Source: Dyella_A sp035685805 | GTDB lineage: Bacteria > Pseudomonadota > Gammaproteobacteria > Xanthomonadales > Rhodanobacteraceae | Reading direction: 5' to 3' | Length of the DNA stretch: 64,000 nucleotides | Assembly (NCBI RefSeq): GCF_035685805.1 | Contig: NZ_DASSAB010000006.1 | Span: 1 to 64,000 of the forward strand | Notes under the pieces: model-generated | Seen by the model: the letters and a program-made list of their open reading frames with translations, nothing else | Databases searched by the model: none | Told to the model about the DNA's origin: nothing | Made by a program: the position numbers and the translations under genes | Shown: in pieces, positions 13,890 through 22,612 of the stretch | Layout: each line of letters begins with the position of its first letter | How positions within the stretch are numbered: the first letter of the stretch is position 1

Positions 13890-14468
13890 ATGAATGCAAA
13901 TGCCAAACCGGAACGCACCCGCCTCTGTGCCGAGGACTGGGAAGAAGCGGCGCTTCTGCTGATCGCCGAACAGGGCGTCAACGCCGTGGCGGTGGAGGCG
14001 CTGGCACGCCAGCTAGGCGTGACCAAGGGCAGCTTCTACTGGCATTTCCGCACGCGCGAGGCGCTGGTCCAGGCGGCGCTGGAGCGCTGGGAGCTGTATG
14101 CCGAGCGCGAGATCATCAGCCAGATCGAGGCAATTCCCGACCCGCGCGTGCGCCTGCCCGAGCTGTTCCGCCGCGTGGCGCACGAACTGCAGCCGCACCG
14201 CGTCTACGCGGCCCTGCTGAAGGCACTGGACCACCCGCAGGTGGTGCCGGTGATGGCGCGGGTATCGCAGCGGCGGATGGAGTTTCTCAATACTGCCTAT
14301 CGCGAAGCGGGCATGCCCGCCGCAGAGGCGTTGAACCGGGCCCGACTTACCTACGCCGCCTACGTGGGCTTTCTGCAGCTGAACTTCACCCTCGGCCTAC
14401 CCCGTATCAGCCACGACGAGTTCGACGCCTACGTCGAACACATGATCGCCACGCTCATTCCGGCCTAA
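13890..14468 (+). CDS. TetR/AcrR-family transcriptional regulator
   Basis: A 192-residue regulator with the TetR helix-turn-helix at about residues 15-62, including VEALARQLGVTKGSFYWHF followed by RTREAL. The C-terminal helical domain, which should bind the inducer, includes the AAYVGFLQLNFTLG stretch. It is divergent from the hydrolase-fadE operon across about 150 bp carrying two copies of TACCATACGC, so it most likely represses both itself and that operon, with an acyl-CoA or fatty acid as plausible inducer (inference from neighbours). The ATG at 13890 is the first Met before the HTH. A strong terminator follows at 14491. Confidence 0.9.
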   Translation: MNANAKPERTRLCAEDWEEAALLLIAEQGVNAVAVEALARQLGVTKGSFYWHFRTREALVQAALERWELYAEREIISQIEAIPDPRVRLPELFRRVAHELQPHRVYAALLKALDHPQVVPVMARVSQRRMEFLNTAYREAGMPAAEALNRARLTYAAYVGFLQLNFTLGLPRISHDEFDAYVEHMIATLIPA

Positions 14469-14490
14469 TCCGGCGTGCTGGCGGTGCAGA

Positions 14491-14516
14491 CGGCGCCCCC
14501 GGGCGCCGTTTTTGTT
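14491..14516 (+). terminator. Rho-independent terminator after the TetR gene
   Basis: Stem CGGCGCC / GGCGCCG with a four-base loop, followed by TTTTTGTTG, 22 bp after the TetR stop. Confidence 0.85.
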
Positions 14517-14595
14517 GCACGCATCCTTGCAATGCCAGTGCACGCAAACTACCGTGCCCGCTCTATTTTATGGCAAGACCACGAGCGAGGATGTC

Positions 14596-16377
14596 ATGGC
14601 GAGCAGGTTGCAGGCGCTGGAGCGCTGGGTGAACGAGACGGCGGCGCTGACGCGTCCGGCGCAGATCCACTGGTGCGACGGCAGCGATGCCGAGTACGCG
14701 ACCCTGGTGCAGCAGATGCTTGCCAGCGGCGACCTGGTGGAACTGAACCAGGAGACGCACCCCGGCTGCTACCTGCATCGCTCCAGCCCTTCGGACGTGG
14801 CGCGGGTGGAACACCTGACGTTCGTCTGCACCGACGCACGCGAGGACGCCGGTCCCAACAACCACTGGATGGATCCGGCGCAGGCGCACCAGAAGATGGA
14901 CGCGCTATTCGACGGCTGCATGCAGGGCCGCACCATGTACGTGATCCCCTATTGCATGGGGCCGATCGACTCCCCGCTGTCGCGCTGCGGCGTGGAAATC
15001 ACCGACAGCCCTTACGTCGTCGCCAACATGCGCACCATGACCCGGATGGGTGCGCCGGCACTGGCGCGGATCGAACGGGAGGGGAGCTTCGTCAGGGGTT
15101 TGCACTCCACCGGTGAGCTCGACCCCGAGCGCCGTTTCATCATGCACTTCCCCGATGAGCTGACGATCAAGTCTTACGGCTCTGGCTATGGCGGCAACGC
15201 GCTGCTGGGCAAGAAGTGCCACGCGCTGCGCATCGCCAGCCACCAGGCGCGCAAGGAAGGCTGGCTGGCCGAGCACATGCTCATCGTCGGCATCGAGAAC
15301 CCCGCGGGCGATACGCATTACATCGCCGCCGCCTTCCCGTCCGCCTGCGGCAAGACCAACCTCGCCATGCTGATCCCGCCCGAGGGCTACCGGCACGAGG
15401 GGTGGAAGGTATGGACGGTTGGCGACGACATCTGCTGGATGCGTCCGGGGGAGGATGGCAGGCTCTATGCGATCAATCCCGAGGCCGGCTTTTTCGGTGT
15501 CGCCCCCGGCACCAGCGCCAACAGCAACCCCAACGCACTGGCCAGCGTCGCACGGGACACCATCTTCACCAATGTTGCGGTGACCGCTGACAACCAGCCC
15601 TGGTGGGAGGGCCTGCCGGGCGAGCCGTCGCTCGATTGGCAGGGCCGGCCGTACGACCCGGCCAACGGTCCGGCTGCACATCCCAACGCGCGCTTCACCG
15701 TAAGCGCGCGGCAGTGCCCGACGTGGTCGGAGAAAGCCGAAGATGCGGGCGGTGTTCCGATCAGCGCCATTGTTTTCGGTGGCCGTCGTCCGTCGCTACT
15801 GCCGCTGGTGATGCAGGCCCGCGACTGGACCCACGGCGTGCTCATGGGTGCAGCCATGGGTTCCGAAACCACCGCCGCCGCGACCGGTGCCGTCGGCGTG
15901 CTGCGCCGTGACCCCATGGCGATGAAGCCGTTCTGCGGCTATCACTATGGCGACTATTTTGCCCATTGGCTGTCGTTCGATCAGCCGAACGCCAAGCTGC
16001 CGGCGATCTTCCACGTCAACTGGTTCCGCAAGGGTGCCGACGGTCGCTTTCTTTGGCCGGGCTTCGGCGACAACCTGCGCGTGCTGGAGTGGATGATCGC
16101 CCGCGTCGAGGGCAAGGCAAAGGGCGCGGAGAGCGCCATTGGCGTCCTGCCGGCCCCTGGCGAACTGCGGCTTGATGGCTTGTCGCTGCCGCCGGCGGAC
16201 CTGGCGCAGTTGCTGGCGGTGGATGACGCCGGCTGGCGTGAGGAGCTGTCGGCCATCGGTAGCTACCTGGGGGAGTTCTCCCCGCGCCTGCCGCAGGCGC
16301 TTGCCGACGAACAGCAGCGGATGGCCGCCGCGCTCGCCGAGCAGGCTCCGCGCGTGAGGCAGGCCAGCACCGGCTGA
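14596..16377 (+). CDS. pckG: Phosphoenolpyruvate carboxykinase (GTP)
   Basis: A 593-residue GTP-dependent PEP carboxykinase that converts oxaloacetate and GTP to PEP in gluconeogenesis. The family signature FPSACGKTNLAM (P-loop with the reactive Cys, about residues 245-256) is intact, as are SYGSGYGGNALLGKKC near residue 195, the DDICWMRP metal-site region and FFGVAPGTSANSNPNAL. Length matches bacterial GTP-type enzymes. The ATG at 14596 follows GAGCGAGG as a ribosome-binding site. It stands alone between a terminator and the ECF sigma gene. Position next to fatty-acid oxidation genes is metabolically sensible, since acetyl-CoA-derived C4 acids need this enzyme for gluconeogenesis. Confidence 0.97.
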   Translation: MASRLQALERWVNETAALTRPAQIHWCDGSDAEYATLVQQMLASGDLVELNQETHPGCYLHRSSPSDVARVEHLTFVCTDAREDAGPNNHWMDPAQAHQKMDALFDGCMQGRTMYVIPYCMGPIDSPLSRCGVEITDSPYVVANMRTMTRMGAPALARIEREGSFVRGLHSTGELDPERRFIMHFPDELTIKSYGSGYGGNALLGKKCHALRIASHQARKEGWLAEHMLIVGIENPAGDTHYIAAAFPSACGKTNLAMLIPPEGYRHEGWKVWTVGDDICWMRPGEDGRLYAINPEAGFFGVAPGTSANSNPNALASVARDTIFTNVAVTADNQPWWEGLPGEPSLDWQGRPYDPANGPAAHPNARFTVSARQCPTWSEKAEDAGGVPISAIVFGGRRPSLLPLVMQARDWTHGVLMGAAMGSETTAAATGAVGVLRRDPMAMKPFCGYHYGDYFAHWLSFDQPNAKLPAIFHVNWFRKGADGRFLWPGFGDNLRVLEWMIARVEGKAKGAESAIGVLPAPGELRLDGLSLPPADLAQLLAVDDAGWREELSAIGSYLGEFSPRLPQALADEQQRMAAALAEQAPRVRQASTG

Positions 16378-16451
16378 GCGTGACCAGACGGGCACCGGAA
16401 CACCAGGTCGGTTCAAACCTTTCCGGGTGGCGAGGCATCTGAGCTGGCAAG

Positions 16452-17033
16452 ATGACCGCCGCCTGTCTCGCCACCGGATACCCGATGACGCCTGCATCCA
16501 CTGCAGCGCTTCCCGATGTGGAGGACGTGCGCGATGCCGTGGCGGGTGATCGTGCTGCTTTCCAGCGTCTGTACCGGCGCCACGTGGACCGGGTCCATGG
16601 CGCCGTGTTGCGGCTGGCGGGCTATGACCACGCCCGCGCCGAGGACCTGACCCAGGACGCGTTCGTGCGGGCCTGGCAGAAGCTGGCGGAGTTCCGGCAC
16701 GAGAGCGCCTTCGGCACGTGGCTGTACCGGCTGGCGGTGAACGTGGCGCTGATGGACATCCGCGCACGCAAGGCCGCGCCTGTGGGCTACATGGACGAGA
16801 ACGCGCTGCCCGAGCAGGCCGACACGCCATTCTGTGCAGCCGAGCGCGAAGAGCTCGAGCGTGCCATCGGCGCACTGCCACCACGGGCACGCGCCGTACT
16901 GGTCCTGCACGACATCGAAGGCTGGAAGCATGAAGACATCAGCCGCGAACTGGACATGGCAGTGGGGACCTCCAAGGCGCAGCTGCACCGCGCCCGGGCC
17001 CTGCTGCGCAAGCTGTTGGGAGAAACCGCATGA
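16452..17033 (+). CDS. ECF-type RNA polymerase sigma factor
   Basis: A 193-residue sigma factor with region 2 at about residues 28-95 (LYRRHVDRVHGAVLRLAGYDHARAEDLTQD, then FRHESAFGTWLYRLAVN, the -10 recognition and melting region) and region 4 at about 130-190 (IGALPPRARAVLVLHDIEGWKHEDIS, an HTH for the -35). The start at 16452 gives an 11-residue extension over an alternative ATG at 16485. Its stop overlaps the start of the next gene (ATGA), whose product looks like the cognate anti-sigma factor, and a DUF4097 exported protein follows. Such trios usually answer an envelope or surface signal. Confidence 0.93.
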   Translation: MTAACLATGYPMTPASTAALPDVEDVRDAVAGDRAAFQRLYRRHVDRVHGAVLRLAGYDHARAEDLTQDAFVRAWQKLAEFRHESAFGTWLYRLAVNVALMDIRARKAAPVGYMDENALPEQADTPFCAAEREELERAIGALPPRARAVLVLHDIEGWKHEDISRELDMAVGTSKAQLHRARALLRKLLGETA

Positions 17034-17464
17034 ACGATCTTGCATGGCGACGCCAGATGCGCGAGTTGCGCCAGCCACAGCCACCCTCGCGCGACCTGTG
17101 GGCCGCCATCGAGCAGTCGCTGGAAGCGGCGCCCGGTCTGGTGTCGACCGTATCCACCGAGCGGTCGGGCCCGCGCACCCCGTGGTGGCTGGCCGCCAGC
17201 CTCGCGGCGGTCACCGTATTGGCAGTGGGGCTGATGCACCAGGCCGACACCGCGGCACTGACGTCGGCGCAACTTGCCGAAGCGCCTCGCTGGAAACCGG
17301 ACGATCCGCGTCTCGCCGGTGCGGCGATCGAACTCAACGCGGCCCAGTATGAACTTCGCCAGGCGATCCAGCAGGCACCGGATTCGTCCGCGCTGCAGCG
17401 CCTGCTCGACCGCACGGAACAGCAACAATCCCGACTTCGCCAGCTCGGCCACGGCGCCAGCTGA
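17030..17464 (+). CDS. Small single-pass membrane protein, probable anti-sigma factor
   Basis: A 144-residue protein starting inside the sigma-factor stop (4-bp overlap). The N-terminal cytoplasmic part (1-48) is short and contains WRRQMRELRQPQPPSRDLW; one transmembrane helix spans about residues 51-67 (WWLAASLAAVTVLAVGL); the periplasmic part is Gln/Ala-rich and probably helical, with a coiled-coil-like end (LLDRTEQQQSRLRQL). I see no zinc-binding HxxxCxxC motif, so it is not a ZAS-type anti-sigma. The role is inferred from position and topology only. Confidence 0.7.
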   Translation: MNDLAWRRQMRELRQPQPPSRDLWAAIEQSLEAAPGLVSTVSTERSGPRTPWWLAASLAAVTVLAVGLMHQADTAALTSAQLAEAPRWKPDDPRLAGAAIELNAAQYELRQAIQQAPDSSALQRLLDRTEQQQSRLRQLGHGAS

Positions 17465-17480
17465 CGCCAGGAGATCGCCC

Positions 17481-18386
17481 ATGAAACCCGCACGCTTTCT
17501 ACCGCTTGCCGCCCTGCTGTACGCCGGCCTCGCCAACGCCGATACCCCGCTGGACCTCACCCATCCGGCTACTGCCCATGGCCACGTGAGCATCAGCAAC
17601 ATCAAGGGCGAGGTCACCGTAACTGCCTGGGACCGCAACGAGGTGCACGTGAGCGGCCGCCTCGGTGACGGCGCCCGGCCGCTGAACATCACCGGCCCGG
17701 ACGATGCGCTGGAGATCAAGGTGCAGGCCCAGGGCAAGTCCGGTTTCTTCAATTGGGGCAGCGACAACGCGATGGGCCCCACCACGCTGAACGTGCAGGT
17801 GCCCCGCGGCACGTCGCTTGATGTGGATGTCGTGAGCGCGCCCCTGGTGGTCGACGGACTCGACGGCGGCGCAGTTTCCGTGAACTCGGTCAGTGGCAGG
17901 ATACGCATCAATGCGCAGACGCCGTCGCTCGAGGTGGACAGCGTCAGCGGCAGCATCGAGCAAGCCGGTCATGCGCGCACCGCCAGCCTGCAGACGGTGA
18001 GCGGCGACATCCTTGCGCCGGGCCTTGGCGACGAGGCCGAGCTGGAAACGGTCTCCGGCCAGATCCAGGTGCGCGGTGGCCCGTGGCGCACCTTCACGCT
18101 GAGTACGGTGTCCGGCGATATCGACGTCAGCGGCGGCCCCACGGACGGCGGCAAACTGACCATCGACAGCATGAGCGGTGACGTGCAGTTGATGCTGCCC
18201 GGCGAGCTCTCCGGCACCATCCACGCCAGCAGCTTCAGCGGCGACCTGCGCAGCGACTTCGGCAAGCCCGAACGCAACGAGCACGGCCCGGGCAGCGAGC
18301 TCAACGCAACCCAGGGAAACGGTGCCGCACGAATCGCGATCGAAAGCTTCAGTGGCGACGTACGCATCCGCAGTCGCGGCAAGTAA
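17481..18386 (+). CDS. Exported DUF4097-family beta-repeat protein
   Basis: A 301-residue protein with a clear signal peptide (residues 1-20, cleavage near ANA-DT). The mature part is built of short repeated beta strands marked by recurring VSG(D/R/S/Q)I units (VNSVSGRI, VDSVSGSI, LQTVSGDI, LETVSGQI, LSTVSGDI), as in DUF4097, predicted to form an adhesin-like beta solenoid. It is the third gene of the ECF sigma operon and probably resides in the periplasm. Its biochemical role is unknown. GAG/GGAG 8-10 bp before the ATG at 17481 serves as ribosome-binding site, and a bidirectional terminator follows. Confidence 0.85.
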   Translation: MKPARFLPLAALLYAGLANADTPLDLTHPATAHGHVSISNIKGEVTVTAWDRNEVHVSGRLGDGARPLNITGPDDALEIKVQAQGKSGFFNWGSDNAMGPTTLNVQVPRGTSLDVDVVSAPLVVDGLDGGAVSVNSVSGRIRINAQTPSLEVDSVSGSIEQAGHARTASLQTVSGDILAPGLGDEAELETVSGQIQVRGGPWRTFTLSTVSGDIDVSGGPTDGGKLTIDSMSGDVQLMLPGELSGTIHASSFSGDLRSDFGKPERNEHGPGSELNATQGNGAARIAIESFSGDVRIRSRGK

Positions 18387-18417
18387 CGGTGCCGCCCGCT
18401 CACCAGGCGGGAGCACC

Positions 18418-18455
18418 CAACGAAAAAGCCGTCGCATGCGACGGCTTTTTCGTTG
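18418..18455. terminator. Bidirectional rho-independent terminator (38-bp perfect palindrome)
   Basis: A perfect inverted repeat centred on GCATGC, with arms CAACGAAAAAGCCGTCG; it carries an A-run on one side and a T-run on the other, so it can stop transcripts from both the DUF4097 gene (plus) and the convergent exported-protein gene (minus). Confidence 0.95.
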
Positions 18456-18501
18456 GGGAGATCGTGAAGATCAGGTTCCGGAAAGTGCAGCCATCGCTGG
18501 C

Positions 18502-19407
18502 TCAAAGATCCTGGTGGTACTGCACGTAAGGCGTACGCGACTGATCCGGCTCAGGCCCCGCCGGCGTATTCACCGGTGATCCCGACGACCACAGGTTCTG
18601 CGCGCCGACGCTCAACTGGCCCTGCCAGGGCAGCTTCCAGGTCACGCCGAAATCGATGCTGCTCCAGCGGCGGTCCACGCTGTAACCGCCGGGTAGTCCC
18701 GCTGCGGGCTGCATCACGCGCCCGACCAGGCTTCCGCTCAAGGGGCCACGGTCGACACCGAAGCTCAGCGCCTTCTGGTCCAGCGTGTCCACGCCAAGCA
18801 GATTACCGGGCAACAGATGGATCCTGCCGACGCTGGCGCCCAGGTCGATCCCGCTGTTGCCGTCCAGCGCCAGCCGGCCGCGCGCGTTGAGCTGCGCACT
18901 GCTGTCGAAGGCATTGAGCCCGTTGACGCCTGGCGAAACCCCCGGCAACACGCGCGGCAGCCGGGCGGCGCCGTTGGCCTTGTCGGTACCGACACTGAGA
19001 CCAAGGCTGTAGCGTCCCGCCACGTAGGTGGCACCCACTTCACTGCCAAGCACCCGGTACGGCGTGTTGTTCCACGCATGCTCGACCAACCCGGCATGCG
19101 CCTGCAACGAGGGTGCGATGCGATATTGCGTGGTGCTGCCAAGCAGGCTGGAGGTGTCTGCAGCACCAAAGGCAAGCGACATGTCGCCCGCCGCGGGGGC
19201 GACCAGACGATCGTCCGCACGCACCAGCAAGCCCGGGTTCGAGCCTCCGAGCCACATGGGCGCGCTGAAATCCGTATCGCGAGCCGACGCCGGTGTCTGG
19301 GGGGCCAGCAGCTGCTGCGCCATGTCCTGGCTGTCCGCCGCCCATGACGGCTGTGCCGCAACCAGCGGCAGCAGGGACATCACGGAAAGAGCAAGCAGGC
19401 GGCGCAT
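18502..19407 (-). CDS. Exported protein of unknown function, possibly an outer-membrane barrel
   Basis: A 301-residue protein with a signal peptide (1-23, cleavage near SWA-AD). The mature sequence alternates short amphipathic stretches with Gly/Ser/Asn turns (ATYVAGRYSLGLSVGTD, IDLGASVGRIHL, SIDFGVTWKLPW, LSVGAQNLW), the pattern of outer-membrane beta strands. The C-terminus (VQYHQDL) lacks the typical final aromatic residue of BAM substrates, so barrel status is uncertain. I do not recognise the family. It is convergent with the DUF4097 gene and shares its terminator. A TATACT -10-like element lies upstream on the minus strand near 19440, without a convincing -35. Confidence 0.75.
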   Translation of the reverse strand: MRRLLALSVMSLLPLVAAQPSWAADSQDMAQQLLAPQTPASARDTDFSAPMWLGGSNPGLLVRADDRLVAPAAGDMSLAFGAADTSSLLGSTTQYRIAPSLQAHAGLVEHAWNNTPYRVLGSEVGATYVAGRYSLGLSVGTDKANGAARLPRVLPGVSPGVNGLNAFDSSAQLNARGRLALDGNSGIDLGASVGRIHLLPGNLLGVDTLDQKALSFGVDRGPLSGSLVGRVMQPAAGLPGGYSVDRRWSSIDFGVTWKLPWQGQLSVGAQNLWSSGSPVNTPAGPEPDQSRTPYVQYHQDL

Positions 19408-19579
19408 GGGCAGTCAGGATCCAGTGCAGGTACGCGCTCAGTATATCCGGCTTTACATTTAACTAACAGCAGGGAAAGCCGGTGCAGCGCACAGATTCGT
19501 ATGCGTTACGGCTCCCTCGGACCTCTGTCGTCGATCGGGGTTCCGCGGCTGGAACCCCCGCCCGATGCCGCTTCGGCCG

Positions 19580-19608
19580 GCGACAAAGCCCAGCGGGCAA
19601 GCTATAAA
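19580..19608 (+). promoter_or_regulatory. Putative sigma-70 promoter of the dual-GAF GGDEF-EAL gene
   Basis: GCGACA (19580-19585, four of six matches) and TATAAA (19603-19608, five of six) with a 17-bp spacer, predicting a transcript start near 19615. This places the upstream in-frame ATG at 19501 outside the transcript and supports translation from 19648. Confidence 0.55.
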
Positions 19609-19647
19609 GGGCGCCTGACGCATTTCACCCCGGGTTCACCCCATTCG

Positions 19648-22575
19648 ATGAGCTTTGCGCCCATTCAAAGCGCGTCCGGTGCCAACCGGACCGGCGGCGG
19701 GTCCGCTGCGCTGCATGGCGCCATCGAGCAGCTGTTCGGCGCGGCTGATGCCGCGGCCGTCACCGAAGTATGCGAGCGGCTGCTTGCCGTGTTCGGTATT
19801 GCCGGGCGCCTGCGCTGGCGGCTGCACGGCGACAGCTGGATTCCCGACCCCGGCGTGCGCCAGGTGGATCTCGCCGATGATCCGCAGGGCTTGCGGACCG
19901 TCGTGCTCGAATACGCTGGCGCACCGGTAGGTTCCGGAGCGGAGGCCGACATCGCCTGGCTCGGCCGGATCGTGTCGACCCGCCTGCGGCAACTGGCGGA
20001 GACCGCGCGACTGTACGAGGCGATCTCCCGCCTGGCTCTGGCAGAGCGCCTGCAGCGGGCGCTGTACGCGATCGCCGAGCAGGCCGGAACCGACCAGAAC
20101 ATGCCGGACATGATGCGTGCCCTGCACGGCATCGTCGGCAGTCTGATGTATGCCGAAAACTTCTACATCGTGCTCTACGACGAGGCGAACGACAGCGTCC
20201 GCTTTCCGTACTACGTGGACACCATGGACCGCGATCCGCCCTCGCCGGACGAGAGCGTGCTGCTGCGGGAGATCCAGTACAGCCTGACTTGGAACCTGCT
20301 CAAGAGCGGCCAGCCGATTATGGGCTCGATCGACGAGGTGGCCCAGCTGCTGCAGGGGCAGCTGGTGCCGATCGGCCCGAACTGCGAGCACTGGCTGGGC
20401 GTGCCCCTGTTGCGCGAGGGTCGCGTAGTCGGCGGCATCGTGATGCAGAGCTACCGCGCCGATACCCGCTATACCTCCAGCGACCGGGAACTGCTCACCT
20501 ACGTCGCCCAGCACGTGCAGACAGCGCTGGAACGGCGGGCCGCCCACGCCGAACTGGAGCGGCGCGTCACCGACCGCACCGCGGCGCTGCGCGAAGCCAA
20601 CCGCGTGCTGCGCCAGCAAGTACTGCAGCGCCAGCGTGGCGAGCGGCTGCAGGCCGCGCTGTTCCGCATTGCGGAAATGGCCAGCGCGCCGGAAAGCCTG
20701 GAGGGTTTCTACGCGGCGGTGCACCGGATCATCAGCGGCCTGCTGTATGCCCGCAATTTCTATATCGCGCTGGTGGACGAGGACAACCAGCTGCTGACCT
20801 TCCCCTACTCCGTCGACGAGGTGGACAGCGTGCGGCCACCGCGCTCGCACGGTCGCGGCGCAACCGAATACGTGCTTCGGCACGGCAAGCCGCTGCTCGC
20901 CGATCCGGCCGAGATCGACCGGCTGGTGGCACTGGGGGAGATTCGCCAGTTCGGCACCCGCTCGGTCTGCTGGCTTGGCGTACCGCTGGTGTGGAACGAG
21001 CGCGTGATGGGCGTGCTGGCGGTGCAGAGCTACTCGCCCGAACACACCTACAGCGCACGCGACCAGGAACTGCTCACCTTTGTCAGCTACCACATCGCCA
21101 ATGCGCTGCAACGCAAGCACACCACCGAGTCGCTCAAGCAGGCCTACGCCAGCCTCGAGCGCCGTGTCGACGAGCGCACCCGGGCGCTGGCCCTGGCCAA
21201 CCGCGACCTGCGCGAGCAGATCGCCGAGCGCGAGCGGGTGGAGCGCCGGCTCAAGTACGAGACGCTGCACGACTCGCTCACCGGCCTGCCCAACCGCACC
21301 CTGTTACTGCAGCGACTCGACCACGCACTGACCCAGTACAAGGCCGATCCGCAGCGCCTGTTCGCGGTGCTGTTCATCGACCTGGACCGCTTCAAGGTGA
21401 TCAACGACTCCGTCGGACATCTGGTGGGCGACGACCTGCTGTTCCAGGTCGGCGGACGGATCCGCGCCTGCCTCAAGACCCGCGATCTGGTGGCCCGGCT
21501 GGGCGGCGACGAGTTTGCGGTGTTGCTGGACGGCATCGCCGGCGAGGAGATGCCGCTGCAGATTGCCGAACGCATCATCACGGAGCTGCAGGTGCCGTTC
21601 CGGCTCGGCATCAAGGAGATCTTCACCTCCGCCTCCATCGGCATCGCGCTGCCCTCGCCGCACTACCAGCAGCCGGAGGAGCTGCTGCGCGACGCCGATG
21701 CGGCGATGTACAGCGCCAAGGACGATGGCCGCCATCGCGCCGCGCTGTTCGACGACCGCCTTCGCCATGAGGCAATGTCGCTGCTGGAGATGGAGGGCGA
21801 CCTGCGCCGGGCACTTTCGCGCAACGAGTTCGTGCCGTACTACCAGCCGGTGGTGTCGATCGCCGACGGCTGCATCGTCGGCTACGAGGCGCTGCTGCGC
21901 TGGAACCACCCGGAGCGGGGCCTGCTCTCGCCGGGCGATTTCCTGATCGTGGCCGAGGAAAGCGGCTGCTCGGAGAGCATCGACTGGCAGATCTTCGATC
22001 AGGTGTTCGCGCAGACACTGGCGCTGACTCGTGGCGAGGGTTTCATCAGCATCAACGTGTCTGGCCGGCACTTCCGCCTGCCCGACCTCGACGAGCGCCT
22101 GCTCGCCGCCATGGAGCGGCACAACGTGCCGGCCAGCTGCATCCGCATCGAGGTAACCGAGCGCGCGCTGCTGGAGAACCCGCCCCAGGTGAAGCGCATG
22201 CTGGAGAACCTGCGCCAGCGCGGCATCATGATTTCACTGGACGACTTCGGTACCGGCTACTCCTCGCTGAGCTACCTGCACCAGTACCCCATCCAGACGT
22301 TGAAGATCGATCGCTCGTTCATCACCGAGCTGCCGTCGGACATCGCTCACCTGGACGGCAACCAGGGGTTTGCCGTCGTGCGCGGCATCCAGGTGCTGGC
22401 CGATTCGCTGCAGATGCAGGTGATCGCCGAAGGCATCGAGGAGGAGTATCAGCGCGAAGCGCTGCTGCGCATCGGCACCCGCTATGCGCAAGGCTTTCTG
22501 TTCTCGACGGCCCAGCCGGCGTCGCGCTGGCTCGGGCCCGGTGCACCGACCCGGCTGCCGTTCGCCGCAGCCTGA
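19648..22575 (+). CDS. Cytoplasmic dual-GAF diguanylate cyclase/phosphodiesterase (GGDEF-EAL)
   Basis: A 975-residue c-di-GMP enzyme without membrane segments. Order: N-terminal region, GAF 1 (about 135-295), coiled coil, GAF 2 (about 340-490), coiled coil, GGDEF (about 535-690; RLGGDEF intact) and EAL (about 705-965; EALLRW, EVTERALLE, DDFGTGYSS and KIDRSF all intact). Both output domains look catalytically complete, so net activity depends on what the two GAF domains sense. The I-site position before GGDEF reads KTRD rather than RxxD, so product inhibition may be weakened. Start ATG 19648 was chosen over 19501 because a promoter lies between them. It is monocistronic. Confidence 0.93.
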   Translation: MSFAPIQSASGANRTGGGSAALHGAIEQLFGAADAAAVTEVCERLLAVFGIAGRLRWRLHGDSWIPDPGVRQVDLADDPQGLRTVVLEYAGAPVGSGAEADIAWLGRIVSTRLRQLAETARLYEAISRLALAERLQRALYAIAEQAGTDQNMPDMMRALHGIVGSLMYAENFYIVLYDEANDSVRFPYYVDTMDRDPPSPDESVLLREIQYSLTWNLLKSGQPIMGSIDEVAQLLQGQLVPIGPNCEHWLGVPLLREGRVVGGIVMQSYRADTRYTSSDRELLTYVAQHVQTALERRAAHAELERRVTDRTAALREANRVLRQQVLQRQRGERLQAALFRIAEMASAPESLEGFYAAVHRIISGLLYARNFYIALVDEDNQLLTFPYSVDEVDSVRPPRSHGRGATEYVLRHGKPLLADPAEIDRLVALGEIRQFGTRSVCWLGVPLVWNERVMGVLAVQSYSPEHTYSARDQELLTFVSYHIANALQRKHTTESLKQAYASLERRVDERTRALALANRDLREQIAERERVERRLKYETLHDSLTGLPNRTLLLQRLDHALTQYKADPQRLFAVLFIDLDRFKVINDSVGHLVGDDLLFQVGGRIRACLKTRDLVARLGGDEFAVLLDGIAGEEMPLQIAERIITELQVPFRLGIKEIFTSASIGIALPSPHYQQPEELLRDADAAMYSAKDDGRHRAALFDDRLRHEAMSLLEMEGDLRRALSRNEFVPYYQPVVSIADGCIVGYEALLRWNHPERGLLSPGDFLIVAEESGCSESIDWQIFDQVFAQTLALTRGEGFISINVSGRHFRLPDLDERLLAAMERHNVPASCIRIEVTERALLENPPQVKRMLENLRQRGIMISLDDFGTGYSSLSYLHQYPIQTLKIDRSFITELPSDIAHLDGNQGFAVVRGIQVLADSLQMQVIAEGIEEEYQREALLRIGTRYAQGFLFSTAQPASRWLGPGAPTRLPFAAA

Positions 22576-22612
22576 AGCACATGGTGTTCAGGCGCGCTGC
22601 CGGAACGGCTCC

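Noticed and set aside
16400..16430. GGTTCAAACC resembling a tRNA T-arm
   Set aside because: No acceptor stem, anticodon arm or CCA fits in the 74-bp gap.
19501..19647. In-frame upstream start for the GGDEF-EAL gene
   Set aside because: The added 49 residues are Pro/Gly-rich, and a promoter at 19580-19608 lies downstream of that ATG.
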